DNA of 64,000 nucleotides. Origin: an uncultured Winogradskyella sp. Lineage in GTDB: Bacteria; Bacteroidota; Bacteroidia; Flavobacteriales; Flavobacteriaceae. The notes beneath the pieces were generated by a model. The model had not been told where the DNA came from and searched no databases. It worked only from the letters and a program-made list of their open reading frames with translations. Shown here one piece after another: positions 41,295-52,100 of this stretch (the stretch's first letter is position 1; the number at the start of each line of letters is the position of its first letter). A program made the position numbers and the translations under genes. Where the stretch lies: positions 372,001-436,000 of the forward strand of contig NZ_CANLYI010000001.1 of NCBI RefSeq assembly GCF_947495255.1, read 5' to 3'.

Positions 41295-43052
41295 ATGAGC
41301 CCCAAATCATTAAATATAAATATTCTTCTTACTAAAACTCCATATAAGCAACTAAGTCCCGCAGACAGACTTACTTATGTTACGTACAGTATTGGTTTAA
41401 TTACAGGTATTTTAATTTATATAGTTAACATCTATCTAGATTATCAAACTCCAAAAAGGGTTGCTTTATTTGTAATAGCAGCATTTCTCATTGGCTCTCA
41501 ACTATACTTTAATCTAAAAAAACACTTTCTATCAAGTGTTGCTCTTATTGCATGCCTCGGAAGTGCGATGCTTTATCTTTGCTATAACGTAGGCTTAACA
41601 ACATCTTACTTTATGTATGGCTATGTCCTTTTATGTACAATACCTTTTATGAATAAAAGGGATAAACATTATTTAAGAAATGGCATTATACTTTCGGTAA
41701 TCATACTTATTTTCTCAACATTAAGCATCATACTTTCACCACAATACAATGCGGAAAAACTAATAATAGAATATGCCAATCAAAAACTACTCACTAACTC
41801 AATATTAAGTTTTGGACTTTTTATAACATTTGCATTTATATTAGTCATAGCATCTTCAAATATTATTTTAGCATTAATTAGAGCAAAAACGAATGCCGAA
41901 AAACAAAAAGATGCAAAAACACGCGTGCTTTCTAATTTAGGTCATGAGTTAAGAACACAATTAAGTAGCATTCATGGTATAACACAATTGCTACTAGACC
42001 AAAACGAGAACGATGAATTAAATAATTCTACATTCTCTCAATACACAGAAACACTTGAGGTATGCAGCAAGCAAATGCTCTTTTTAGTAGACGATATTTT
42101 AGACATTCATAAAATTGAATCTGGCAACTTTAATCTTCATAATACTCCAGAGAATCTATATAACCTACTTAACCAAGTAACTATACCTTTTAAAACTAAA
42201 GTATTAGACAAACAGTTAGCATTTGAAGTTTCAATTGATCCTATTTTAAAAAATAATTACGTGAGCATAGATGCTTCTAGACTCACCCAAGTACTTCAAA
42301 ATTTAATATCTAATGCCATAAAGTTTACCGATAAAGGATTTGTTAAATTTTCAACAAAAATAATTACACAATCAAAAGAACACACAACTCTTTTATTCTC
42401 TGTAAAAGACTCTGGCATAGGGATTTCTGATGACAACAGTACAAAGGTATTTGATAGTTTCCAACAAATAAGAGACGAAAACACAACAGAAACTGGAGGA
42501 ACCGGTTTGGGTTTAGCCATTTCTAAAACCATTATTGAAAAAATGGGGTCTCAAATACACCTCAATAGTTCTCCTGAACATGGTAGCGACTTTAATTTCA
42601 CATTAATATTAAAAAATGAATCTACTTACATCTCTAATGCCATTAAGAATATTGATAACAACAACATAGAGTCTTGTGTACTCACAGGCAAAAAAATACT
42701 TATTACTGAAGACAACAAAATAAGTATGCTTTATGCTAGTAAATTATTAGCAAAAAATGGAGCTCAAATATTAAAGGCGTACAACGGTAAAGAAGCTGTA
42801 AAACTAACAGCCTCTAACCCTGATATTTCTATTATTTTACTGGATTTAGAAATGCCAGAAATGAATGGTTTTAATGCAATACAAGAAATAAAAAAACTCA
42901 ACAAATCAGTTAAGGTGATTGCTTTTACCGCAAATATTCCAGATGATATATTATTAGCTAAAATCAATCGCTTCAACTTCGATGGATTCTTAGCAAAACC
43001 ATTTAAAAATGAAGCTATGTTTTCAGTTTTAAATCAACATTTGGAGTTATGA
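41295..43052 (+). CDS. Hybrid sensor histidine kinase A (6TM-HisKA-HATPase-REC)
   Basis: 585 aa. Six membrane segments in residues ~25-205 with almost no periplasmic domain. HisKA with SNLGHELRTQLSSIHG (acceptor ~H217), HATPase_c (LQNLISNAIKFTD, DSGIGI, GGTGLGLAISKTII), and a C-terminal receiver ~465-585 with LITEDN, ILLDLEMPEMNG, AFTAN and FLAKPFKN. No DNA-binding output, so it needs an Hpt partner. Its stop overlaps the start of a paralogue by 4 bp. Confidence 0.9.
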   Translation: MSPKSLNINILLTKTPYKQLSPADRLTYVTYSIGLITGILIYIVNIYLDYQTPKRVALFVIAAFLIGSQLYFNLKKHFLSSVALIACLGSAMLYLCYNVGLTTSYFMYGYVLLCTIPFMNKRDKHYLRNGIILSVIILIFSTLSIILSPQYNAEKLIIEYANQKLLTNSILSFGLFITFAFILVIASSNIILALIRAKTNAEKQKDAKTRVLSNLGHELRTQLSSIHGITQLLLDQNENDELNNSTFSQYTETLEVCSKQMLFLVDDILDIHKIESGNFNLHNTPENLYNLLNQVTIPFKTKVLDKQLAFEVSIDPILKNNYVSIDASRLTQVLQNLISNAIKFTDKGFVKFSTKIITQSKEHTTLLFSVKDSGIGISDDNSTKVFDSFQQIRDENTTETGGTGLGLAISKTIIEKMGSQIHLNSSPEHGSDFNFTLILKNESTYISNAIKNIDNNNIESCVLTGKKILITEDNKISMLYASKLLAKNGAQILKAYNGKEAVKLTASNPDISIILLDLEMPEMNGFNAIQEIKKLNKSVKVIAFTANIPDDILLAKINRFNFDGFLAKPFKNEAMFSVLNQHLEL

Positions 43053-44830
43053 GAAAATTAATTGCTAACGACTCTAGCCCTTATGTCAAAGAAGAAAAAA
43101 ATATAGATGTTTTTACATTTATCATACACATAACAGCTATTATTTTTAGCGCATTAAATATGCTTGTTAATTACCAAAAAGGTCTTACAGAATCCATCTG
43201 TTTTGATGCTTTTATAATTACCGCTATTGTTATAGCAATGATTGTATATTTTAAACATAAAAAATTTGTGTTAGGCGCATATATTTCTGTATTAGGGACA
43301 ACAATAGGTGTTTCAGGCGCTTTATACTTTGAAGGTCGTTTATCATTTAATTTCCTTTATTATTTTGCTATTATACTTTCTATTCCATTTTTAATTAAAA
43401 GAAATAACTACTTTATTAGAGATAATTTTATTCTATTTATTACAGTATCAGTTATTGCCACTATTGCAATATTTATTGCACCTGTATATCCAAAATATGC
43501 GTTTGTAACAGCAGATGACATCTATTTTAAAATGATTCTTAATTCTACTATAAGTTTACTAATTACAGTAATGCTTATGGTGTTTGCTGTTTATGTTAGT
43601 AGAGATTATTTTATTTCGTTTTTAAAAGATAAAAAGTTCGCCGTAAAAGAAAAAGACAAACGATTAATAGCACTTACAAGTTTAGGGCATGAGTTAAGAA
43701 CTCAAATTACAAGTATTAATGGTATTACTCAATTGATATCTGAACAGAAAACAGAACCCAAAATAAATAGAGAATTAATTAAGAAGTACGCTCTAATATT
43801 AGACAGTTGTAATGATCAAATGCTCAATATTGTGAATGATGTTTTAGATATTCATAAAATTGAATCTGGAAAATTTGAACTTTTAGAAAAACCAGAAAAC
43901 CTAAATTTACTATTAAGCTCAATTGCTAGTGAATTTAATTTATTAGCAGACAATAAAGGTCTTAATTTTAAAAGAGAAATAACGCCAGAAATCACCAATC
44001 TTAATATAGATTTTGACAAAATGAGACTTGCTCAAATTTTTAAAAACCTATTAAGTAATGCTATCAAATATACTGATACAGGTGAAATAAATTTAAAAGT
44101 AGAGTTAATAGAAGAAACAGATACTAAAGCTTCTGTATTGTTTAAAGTGGAAGATACCGGAATTGGTATTTCAGAAACGGATTATTCTAAAATATTTGAA
44201 AGCTTTCAACAAATTAAAAGTGAAAGTGCAGATATTTATGGTGGTACAGGTTTAGGCTTATCGCTCACTAAAACTATTTTAGACAAAATGCAATCTAAAA
44301 TTATAATTGAAAGGAATGTAGATAAAGGAAGTATCTTTTCTTTTACAATTGACTTTAACAAAACAACTAAAGAACATTTAAGAAAAAATATCGAAAACAT
44401 AATAAACAACCCTTGCTGTCTTAAGGATAAAAAAATCTTAGTAGCAGATGATAATAAGGTTACCCTTTTGTATGCGGACACATTGCTTAAAAAGCATAAA
44501 GCGAAGACTTACTTAGCTAAAGATGGATTAGAAGCCGTAGAAATCGCTAAGGCTCACAAAGAAATAGATATTATTCTCTTGGATTTAGAAATGCCCAAAT
44601 TATCTGGATTAAAAGCTATTGAACAAATTAAAGCTTTAAACCCAAACCAAACAGTTATTGCTTTTACGGCTAACACACCTAATGAAGCCTTACTCAAAAA
44701 ACTAAATAGATATGGTTTTGATGACTTTATTACAAAGCCGTTTAAAAAAGAAACTCTAATAAAAGCTATTTTCTTAAACTGTAAAGAAGACAATAAAAAT
44801 ATAGATAAAGCTATTGTTCTAAACGAATAG
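43049..44830 (+). CDS. Hybrid sensor histidine kinase B, tandem paralogue
   Basis: 593 aa, same architecture as the preceding gene: six membrane segments (~20-200), HisKA TSLGHELRTQITSING, HATPase_c with LLSNAIKYTD, DTGIGI, GGTGLGLSLTKTIL, and a receiver (~475-590) with VADDNKVT, ILLDLEMPKLSG, AFTAN, FITKPFKKE. The kinase and receiver parts are strongly conserved between the two, the membrane parts much less, suggesting different signals feeding one relay. The overlapping start implies co-translation and perhaps heterodimers. No Hpt or effector gene lies next to them. Confidence 0.9.
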   Translation: MRKLIANDSSPYVKEEKNIDVFTFIIHITAIIFSALNMLVNYQKGLTESICFDAFIITAIVIAMIVYFKHKKFVLGAYISVLGTTIGVSGALYFEGRLSFNFLYYFAIILSIPFLIKRNNYFIRDNFILFITVSVIATIAIFIAPVYPKYAFVTADDIYFKMILNSTISLLITVMLMVFAVYVSRDYFISFLKDKKFAVKEKDKRLIALTSLGHELRTQITSINGITQLISEQKTEPKINRELIKKYALILDSCNDQMLNIVNDVLDIHKIESGKFELLEKPENLNLLLSSIASEFNLLADNKGLNFKREITPEITNLNIDFDKMRLAQIFKNLLSNAIKYTDTGEINLKVELIEETDTKASVLFKVEDTGIGISETDYSKIFESFQQIKSESADIYGGTGLGLSLTKTILDKMQSKIIIERNVDKGSIFSFTIDFNKTTKEHLRKNIENIINNPCCLKDKKILVADDNKVTLLYADTLLKKHKAKTYLAKDGLEAVEIAKAHKEIDIILLDLEMPKLSGLKAIEQIKALNPNQTVIAFTANTPNEALLKKLNRYGFDDFITKPFKKETLIKAIFLNCKEDNKNIDKAIVLNE

Positions 44831-45000
44831 CCCTAAAACAAAAAAGCATCCCAATCTTCTTATTCAGAAAAAAGGAAAGCTTCTCATTGGAATACCAAAT
44901 TACTTTGGTAAACTACCTCCAAGATTGCTCTTGGACAACACAACTTCTTTAAAGTGCTAAAAAAAGCCTCAATTTCTTGAAGCTCTTTTTGCAATTTTTG

Positions 45001-45074
45001 CGGTCTGGACGGGACTCGAACCCGCGACCTTCGCCGTGACAGGGCGACATTCTAACCAGCTGAACTACCAGACC
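45001..45074 (-). tRNA. tRNA-Asp (anticodon GTC)
   Basis: 74 nt on the minus strand: acceptor GGTCTGG pairs with CCAGACC, discriminator G, D-loop AGTTCAGCTGGTTAGAAT, anticodon loop CTGTCAC, T-arm GGGTTCGAGTCCC. CCA is not encoded. The flanking 44831-45000 has no gene. It lies between the hybrid kinases and the DUF58 gene. Confidence 0.97.
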
Positions 45075-45150
45075 GTTGCTTAATTGCGAGGGCAAATATA
45101 CACTGCATTTTTAATTTGACAAACAAAAAAGTAAAAAAATAAAAAATATT

Positions 45151-46080
45151 CTAAATAAATTTTTGGCGCTCTACCATATAGGTCGTTAATATACTATCAA
45201 AACCCGCATTAATATCGGCTTCCACATACTTAATTCTATACTGTCCACACTTAATTCTTAAGTCCGTAAAGTATTCTTTTACAGCTTTTTCGTAGGTTTC
45301 TTTTACATTATCTGCGTACAGATTAATATGGTCTCCTGTCTCGATATCGATAAATCGTTTTGGTCTATTATCAAAATTAAAAGTAAGCTCTTTTTTCTTA
45401 TCAAAAACATGAAATAAGACCACTTCATGCTTATTATGCTTTAAATGTCTTAGTGCTTCAAACAGTTTTTCGTCGTTTTCTGACGTTTGAAACATATCTG
45501 TGAACACAAAAATTAAAGATCGACGATGAATTTTCTCCGCAATCTGATGTAAATATTTATAGGTTTCTGTCGTTTTAGTTTCAGGTTTAGAAACTACAGC
45601 GTCACATAATTTATGTAAAAGCATTTGGTGATGACGTTCACTACCCTTTTCTGGCGAATAAAAATCATAGTTATCACTATAAATACTTAAACCTACCGCA
45701 TCACGTTGTTTTTTAAGAATATGCATTAACGAGGCACTCGCCAAAGCCGCAAACGCTATCTTATTAAGATGATCTATAGATGTGCCAGCCGTTTCCGGAT
45801 AATGCATAGAACTACTGTTGTCTACTATAAGGTGGCAACGTAAATTGGTTTCCTCATCATAGCGTTTAGTATATAAACGATCTGTTCTTGCATATAACTT
45901 CCAATCAATGTGTTTGGTACTTTCTCCTGGGTTGTAAACCTTATGCTCAGCAAACTCAGCAGAAAATCCATGAAACGGACTTTTATGCATACCTGCAATA
46001 AAACCTTCAACCACTTGTTTTGCTAGTAATTCTAGGTTTTTAAAACCACCTGTTTTATTGAGTTCTTGTTGTAAATTCAT
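45151..46080 (-). CDS. DUF58-domain protein (von-Willebrand-A-like)
   Basis: 309 aa. DUF58 hallmark near residues 45-95: HSPFHG-like KSPFHGFSAEFAEHKVYNPGE broken as KSPFHGFSAEF and YNPGESTKHIDWKLYARTD, then the VWA-type strand LIVDNSSSMHYP and SLIFVFTDMFQTSENDEKL. Such proteins are usually next to a MoxR ATPase and BatA/B genes, but here it follows trxA and stands alone. It is presumed to act in cell-envelope or stress functions. Confidence 0.9.
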   Translation of the reverse strand: MNLQQELNKTGGFKNLELLAKQVVEGFIAGMHKSPFHGFSAEFAEHKVYNPGESTKHIDWKLYARTDRLYTKRYDEETNLRCHLIVDNSSSMHYPETAGTSIDHLNKIAFAALASASLMHILKKQRDAVGLSIYSDNYDFYSPEKGSERHHQMLLHKLCDAVVSKPETKTTETYKYLHQIAEKIHRRSLIFVFTDMFQTSENDEKLFEALRHLKHNKHEVVLFHVFDKKKELTFNFDNRPKRFIDIETGDHINLYADNVKETYEKAVKEYFTDLRIKCGQYRIKYVEADINAGFDSILTTYMVERQKFI

Positions 46081-46096
46081 CAGTTACCGAAACTAA

Positions 46097-46125
46097 AAAA
46101 GGTTTGCCGTATAGGCAAACCTTTT
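46097..46125 (-). terminator. Terminator between trxA and the DUF58 gene
   Basis: AAAAGGTTTGCC (46097-46108) pairs perfectly with GGCAAACCTTTT (46114-46125), loop GTATA, T-run on the minus strand. It implies that trxA is a single-gene unit. Confidence 0.85.
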
Positions 46126-46160
46126 ATCATTTCTTTTAGAAACTTATTTTTATCGTCGGA

Positions 46161-46478
46161 CTATAAAAGCGCGTCAATAGCCTCTGAATATGCATTTTTA
46201 GGTGCTACACCGACTTGGCGACCAACAACTTCTCCGTCTTTAAAAATTAAAACAGTAGGTATGTTTCTTACACCATATTTAGCAGCAAATTCTTGGTTTG
46301 CATCAACATCAACTTTACCTACAACAGCTTTACCATCGTATTCTGTGCTAATTTCGTCAATGATTGGTCCAACCATACGACAAGGTCCACACCAAGCAGC
46401 CCAGAAATCAACCATTACAGGCTTCTCACTCTTTAATACTGTTTCTTCAAAGTTTGCATCTGTTATTTCTAATGCCAT
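46161..46478 (-). CDS. trxA: Thioredoxin
   Basis: 105 aa from the internal start MALEITDANFEE; an upstream in-frame ATG (46514) adds 12 residues unlike the family and is not used. Active site WCGPC (VDFWAAWCGPCRMVGP), cis-Pro in VRNIPTVLIF. General cytoplasmic disulfide reductant. Own promoter (-7 box at 46538-46545) and own terminator. Confidence 0.95.
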   Translation of the reverse strand: MALEITDANFEETVLKSEKPVMVDFWAAWCGPCRMVGPIIDEISTEYDGKAVVGKVDVDANQEFAAKYGVRNIPTVLIFKDGEVVGRQVGVAPKNAYSEAIDALL

Positions 46479-46537
46479 AATATTTATTTTTTTGTATTGT
46501 ACTTCATTTTTCAACTACCATTCTACTGATAGAAGTA

Positions 46538-46545
46538 CAAAATTA
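46538..46545 (-). promoter_or_regulatory. -7 box (TAATTTTG) of trxA
   Basis: 8/8 match on the minus strand (CAAAATTA on plus), 60 bp before the start MALEITD. The stretch 46546-46810 has no ORF of note. Confidence 0.55.
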
Positions 46546-46810
46546 GTCAAAATATTCCGCAAACCTTACAATGGCTGTATTGGATTTGACTATAGATGTA
46601 TTTTCTAGGCTTATTGAAATCAAAAAACTATAGCAACAGCAAAACACATACAACTTTTACCCTCCTTAATAACACGTTCTCTAAACTCATAAATGAGCTA
46701 TTCTCGCCTTCAATTTAGACTAATTATCCTCAAAACAAAAGCTATACTATAGGCATTAACAACCAATTACAGACCTAAACTATTAAATTAGGCACTCTCA
46801 TAATAATCTA

Positions 46811-46818
46811 TATATTTG
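46811..46818 (+). promoter_or_regulatory. -7 box (TATATTTG) of the exported protein gene
   Basis: 8/8 match, 30 bp before the ATG at 46849. It overlaps a possible TTG start at 46816, which argues that translation begins at 46849. Confidence 0.6.
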
Positions 46819-46848
46819 TCAACGAATTTACAACCCAAAATCCTACTT

Positions 46849-48417
46849 ATGAAAAATTCAATTACGCTAATAGTTCTACTTTTTACTTATGCCCTTTCAT
46901 TTTCTCAAAGTGCAAACCTAGACAGAGAGTACTTTAATGTGTCTTATGTAAAACTGCCTTCTCACCCAATATTAGACAATAACAAAAGAACTTTTTCTAC
47001 AAACAAAAGAGCAATTTATTTATCTGGTTTCTCTAGAGTTAGCGCTAACGGAACTTTAGATATTAATTATAGGTTTCATGGTACAAACGTTGGAGAGGTT
47101 GAAATAAAAAAGACTAAACACGAAAAAAAGGATGATGATGGAAACGTTACCTCAACATGGTACACTTACAAAGTACATGTTACTTATACCTCATCTGCTA
47201 GCATATCGGTTAGTAATTCTGAAAACATAGAAAATGATTATCAAAATGATTTTTCCGAAAAAGACAATTATCAAAGTAAAGATTTTAAAACCTACAGAGC
47301 TGCCCAAGATTATTACAACAATAACCGTAATAACCTAAGAAGCACGCATGCTTCTAACCACCAAAAAGGCATACTAAATACCATAAACAACAATTTAAAC
47401 AACATTTACGGTTATCAAATTACAGAGTCTAGAGGCGAACATTTTTGGATTTTAGGTAAGAAAAAACATCCTGAATACCAAAAGCATATGGATGCTTTTG
47501 AAGCTATGAAAGTCGCTTTTTCTAAAATGAAATCTCATGAATCTGTTAACGACCTAAAAGCTGAATTAACTCCTATAATGGATTACTTTAATAGTTTAGT
47601 TCCAAAATATGCTGGCTCAAAAAAGAAAGAAGCCAAAATGAGATATGCTAGTTTTTATAACATTGCTAAAATGTACTACTATCTAGACATGCCAGAAGAA
47701 TCTAAAGTGTATGCTCAAAAATTAATTGATAATGATTATGATAAATCTGACGGTAAATACTTTATCCGCAGAGCGGATGAATTAATTACTAAGTTTAAAG
47801 CTAACGATACAAACACAAGACACTTTGAAGTGCTTACAGAAGATTTAAGCAATATTGTAGAAGAACCAGTAGTTGATGAACCTGAAGAGTCATCTTCATT
47901 AAACTTAGAATTAATTAAAGCTTATTTAGTTTCTAAAGCTGGCGATACAACTTTAGTAGACATGGATACTAAAGACATTAAAAATATAGCTTATAAAATG
48001 AATATTGTAAGATATGCAGATAATGGTACACCAATAGGTACAGAAGTTAGAAGTGCGAAAGAATTAAACGAAGTGCTTTTTATTGATGGTACGGATTATA
48101 AAAATGTGCCTTTTAAAGAATCCACAGTAACAGAAGGCTCAATTAGTGATTCACAAGAAAAACTTTGTAAAGTATTGGTAGAATCTGATAAAGTAAACCT
48201 ATATCTTTTTAATAACGAAGAACCTGTAATCTTAGCACCAAATAGCGAAAACGGAACATCTACACTATCAAAATCTTTTGTTTTTGGCTTTACAAAAAAC
48301 CTTGCTAAATTAGCTGAAGGCAACTCAGCACTGATTGAAAAAGTAAACAATAAAGAATTTAAAAATAATGTTGAAGACTTAGTTAAGTTTTGTAATGAAT
48401 TAGCTAGCTCAAAATAG
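46849..48417 (+). CDS. Exported protein of unknown function
   Basis: 522 aa. Signal peptide MKNSITLIVLLFTYALSFSQ. Residues ~20-140 are beta-rich with a charged loop (IKKTKHEKKDDDGNVTS). Residues ~215-330 look like a helical, TPR-like region (AKMRYASFYNIAKMYYYLDM, SKVYAQKLIDND). The C-terminal 180 residues are of mixed structure with LILVD-type short strands. No family recognised and no membrane barrel evident; probably periplasmic or surface. It has its own promoter and terminator. Confidence 0.75.
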   Translation: MKNSITLIVLLFTYALSFSQSANLDREYFNVSYVKLPSHPILDNNKRTFSTNKRAIYLSGFSRVSANGTLDINYRFHGTNVGEVEIKKTKHEKKDDDGNVTSTWYTYKVHVTYTSSASISVSNSENIENDYQNDFSEKDNYQSKDFKTYRAAQDYYNNNRNNLRSTHASNHQKGILNTINNNLNNIYGYQITESRGEHFWILGKKKHPEYQKHMDAFEAMKVAFSKMKSHESVNDLKAELTPIMDYFNSLVPKYAGSKKKEAKMRYASFYNIAKMYYYLDMPEESKVYAQKLIDNDYDKSDGKYFIRRADELITKFKANDTNTRHFEVLTEDLSNIVEEPVVDEPEESSSLNLELIKAYLVSKAGDTTLVDMDTKDIKNIAYKMNIVRYADNGTPIGTEVRSAKELNEVLFIDGTDYKNVPFKESTVTEGSISDSQEKLCKVLVESDKVNLYLFNNEEPVILAPNSENGTSTLSKSFVFGFTKNLAKLAEGNSALIEKVNNKEFKNNVEDLVKFCNELASSK

Positions 48418-48447
48418 ACTAAGAAAATTATCAATTCACCTTATTAC

Positions 48448-48475
48448 AAAAAGCAACTTTAATTAGTTGCTTTTT
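48448..48475. terminator. Bidirectional terminator
   Basis: AAAAAGCAACT (48448-48458) pairs perfectly with AGTTGCTTTTT (48465-48475), followed by more Ts. It sits between two converging genes and touches the stop codon of the minus-strand gene. Confidence 0.88.
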
Positions 48476-48476
48476 T

Positions 48477-48950
48477 TTATTTAAACGATTTATAAGTATT
48501 CCAATTTAAGTCAATTTTACTATAAGTCGTAAGTTCATACTTCGGATATTTCATTTTTAATTTTTCCAATCTCAAATTAAATTCCACTAAATCTTTTGTA
48601 TATATAACAAATTCTCTAAATCCAGAAGTAGTAATAGTGATAGGAACAATTGAATTCAAATCCGATTCTAAAAAATCAAATATGTCGTCTTCGAGATTGT
48701 CCAATTCAGGTTCATTTTCTATATCAGGTAAACCGTTAGAGTTTGGTGATAACATTTTGAACGCAATTCCGCAATTAGTTGAATAATTTTTATTTCCAGC
48801 TATTTTGTCGCATGCAACGTTTTTACGAACAAACATTGGGTTTCCATTATTTTTACCTGACAAAATGCTCCAACTTTGTGGAATTTCAGTTATTAATTCA
48901 GATGAACTTGAATCGTTTTTTTCCTTAAATAGATTGTCAAAAAATCCCAT
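48477..48950 (-). CDS. DUF695-like small cytoplasmic protein
   Basis: 157 aa, no signal. The start ITEIPQSWSILSGKNNGNPM resembles DUF695 proteins, and FREFVIYTKDLVEFNLRLEKLK continues the pattern. Function unknown. Base composition and the lone setting, next to a 44-codon ORF and a CGCTAACGTT-rich spacer, look like a small gene cassette. The assignment is moderate. Confidence 0.6.
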   Translation of the reverse strand: MGFFDNLFKEKNDSSSSELITEIPQSWSILSGKNNGNPMFVRKNVACDKIAGNKNYSTNCGIAFKMLSPNSNGLPDIENEPELDNLEDDIFDFLESDLNSIVPITITTSGFREFVIYTKDLVEFNLRLEKLKMKYPKYELTTYSKIDLNWNTYKSFK

Positions 48951-48998
48951 AATTTTATTTTCTGTTTTATTTTATCAAATTAACGCTAACGTTTTTGT

Positions 48999-49133
48999 TT
49001 ATGGCTTGCTGCATGGTTGAAAAAGTAAGTTAACAAATAAGCATGACATAAAAATTCCAATTTCGATATATCCTAAAATCGCGGATACGATTAGAGTAAT
49101 TAAAATTGAAAATATTTTCGAATTTTTCTTCAT
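48999..49133 (-). CDS. 44-aa hydrophobic small protein
   Basis: Reads MKKNSKIFSILITLIVSAIL then GYIEIGIFMSCLFVNLLFQP and CSKP. Two hydrophobic stretches and a basic N-terminus give a plausible small membrane protein. It lies between dnaE and the DUF695-like gene, all on minus. No family recognised and expression unproven. Confidence 0.4.
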   Translation of the reverse strand: MKKNSKIFSILITLIVSAILGYIEIGIFMSCLFVNLLFQPCSKP

Positions 49134-49186
49134 TTGCAGGGTTTTCTTCTAACTGTTTTACAATACGCATATATTAAGCATTAAAA

Positions 49187-52100
49187 TTAATTCAACTTAT
49201 ACATCACATCATTTTCCTTCAAACCATCCAAAAGCTCCTGAGAAATTTTAATCTTATTTTTTCGACTTGGCATTTGCACTTTAATTTTTTCGGCATTATC
49301 GTAGACCACAAAAGTTAACGTTTGGTTGCCTTCGTGAAACTTAATTAAATCGTACAAAACTGCAATTTTATCTTTTTCTAAGTCTCTAATATTTAGTTGA
49401 ATGGACAGTTTCTTTGCATAAGTATCCATAACATCATGCAGTAGCTGAAAACTATTAAACTGAATTCTTGGATCACCTTTTTTACCTGTATCTCTGTTTA
49501 CCCAACCTTCGCGCACAAAGGCTCGCACATACACAAATGAGTTAATAACAAAGAAGTGTCTAAACTTTAAATAATCTTCCCCAAAAATTCTAAACTCAAA
49601 ACTATCTCTATAATCTTCAATGGTAAAAATTGCCCAACCTTTTCCTTGTTTACTTACACGATGTTGCACATCTGTAACCACACCTCCAAAGGTGATTTCT
49701 TTATTTACAACGGCTTCTAAATCGTTAAACAAATCAATGCTTCCGTTGCAAAATGTTTTCATTTCAGTTTTAAAATCGTCAAGCGGATGACCAGAAATAT
49801 AAATACCAACCACTTCTCTTTCTCGGGATAATTTTTCCATGGTTCCCCAATCTTCACAAGGCGGAACAACAGGCTCTGCAATCTGTACATCACTAGCTGC
49901 ACCAAATAAACTGACTTGTGCCGAGTTTTCATTTTCCTGATGCTTGGCACCATACTTAACTGCTTTTTCCAAAAAGCTTATACCATCTCCATCATTTGCA
50001 AAATATTGCGCTCTGTGCGTTTCTGGCCAACAATCAAATCCGCCTGCATTAGCCAAGCCTTCAAATGCCCTTTTATTGGCAGCACGCAAATCAATTCGTT
50101 TGGCTAAGTCGAAAATAGATTTATAGTGTCCATCTTCTTTTCTGTTCTCTACAATAGTTTTTACAGCACCATGACCTACACCTTTTATGGCTCCCATTCC
50201 AAAACGAACGGCATTGTCTTTGTTTACTGAAAACTTGTAAAAACTTTCATTAACATCTGGTCCTAAAACCGGTAATCGCATCCGTTTACACTCTTCCATA
50301 AAGAAGGTTATGGACTTAATATCATTCATATTATTAGACAAAACTGCAGCCATATATTCTGCTGGATAATGCGCTTTTAAATATGCAGTTTGGTAAGCAA
50401 TCCAAGCATAACATGTGGAGTGCGATTTGTTAAAGGCATAACTCGCAAAGGCTTCCCAATCCTTCCAGATTTTTTCGAGCTTTGTTTTGTCTAATCCTTT
50501 GGCTCCTGCTTGCTCAATAAATTTTGGTTTCATCTTATCCAAAACCGCAATCTGCTTTTTACCCATTGCTTTTCTCAAAACATCGGCTTCACCTTTAGTG
50601 AAATCTGCAAGTTTTTGAGACAGAAGCATTACTTGCTCTTGGTAAACCGTAATTCCGTAGGTTTCCTTGAGGTACTCTTCCATTTCTGGTAAATCGTATA
50701 AAATCTCTTCATCACCATGTTTACGTGCAATAAAACTTGGGATATATTCCATTGGACCGGGACGATATAAGGCGTTCATGGCAATTAAATCATCAAAAAC
50801 CGTAGGTTTAAGATTCTTCATATGTTTCTGCATACCTGGTGATTCATACTGAAACACACCAACCGTTTCTCCTCGTTGGAATAACTCGTAAGTCTTTACA
50901 TCATCTAGTGGAAAATTCTCTGGGTCGAGCAAAATATCATGCTTCGCTTTTACAATCTTTACCGTATCTTTAATTAAAGTTAAGGTTTTCAGTCCCAAGA
51001 AATCCATCTTTAATAAACCTGCATCTTCTACAACAGAGTTGTCAAATTGAGTGACATATAAATCGGAATCTTTAGCTAAAGCAACAGGAACATAATTGGT
51101 AATATCACCTGGTGTAATAATAACACCACAAGCGTGAATACCAGTATTACGAACCGAACCTTCTAAGATTCTGGCTTGATTTAAGGTTTCTGCTTGTAAA
51201 TCGTCACCATCAGAAATATTAAGTAATTCATTAATTTTCTCTAAATCCTCAGCTCTAAATTTCTTAGCTAATTCTTTTTCAGAAAGTCCAAAAATCTTTC
51301 CAAGTTTAGACATCAACGGAATTAACTTAGCAAGATGATCCGCTTCATTTAATGGCAAATCTAATACTCTGGCTGTATCTCTAATAGACGATTTTGCCGC
51401 CATAGTACCATAGGTAATAATCTGAGCCACTTGGTTGGCGCCATATTTTTCGATGACATAATCCATAACACGACTTCGACCTTCATCATCAAAATCAATA
51501 TCAATATCTGGCATACTTACACGATCCGGATTTAAGAAACGCTCAAAAAGTAAATCGTACTTAATGGGATCAATATTTGTAATCCACAAACAATAAGCAA
51601 CAACAGAACCTGCTGCAGAACCACGACCAGGACCAACGGAAACGTCCATTTTTCTGGCTTCACGAATAAAATCTTCTACAATTAAGAAATAACCAGGATA
51701 ACCCGTTTTTTCGATAACGCTTAACTCAAAATCGAGACGTTCTTCAATTTCTGGTGTAATATCACCATAACGGATTTTGGCACCTTTGTAAGTTAAGTGT
51801 CGTAAAAATGCATTCTCTCCACGTTTACCTTTATCCGCTAAATCTTCTTCGTATTTAAACTCATCTGGAATATCAAAAGCTGGCAACAGTACATCTCTAG
51901 CCAACTCATATGGTTCAATTTTATCTACAACCTCTTGGATATTCACAATGGCCTCAGGCACATCTCTAAACAAAGCCTTCATTTCTTCTGAAGACTTAAA
52001 ATAATATTCTTGATTTGGTAAACCGTAACGATAACCACGACCGCGACCTATTGGTGTGGCTTGTTTTTCACCATCCTTTACACACAATAGAATATCGTGA

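Noticed and set aside
46479..46514. 12-residue N-terminal extension of thioredoxin
   Set aside because: Thioredoxins of this group begin MALEITD; the extension has no similarity and shortens the leader.
48980..49020. Integron attC-like recombination site
   Set aside because: The CGCTAACGTT and GTTAAC pieces do not fit the RYYYAAC/GTTRRRY consensus and spacing.
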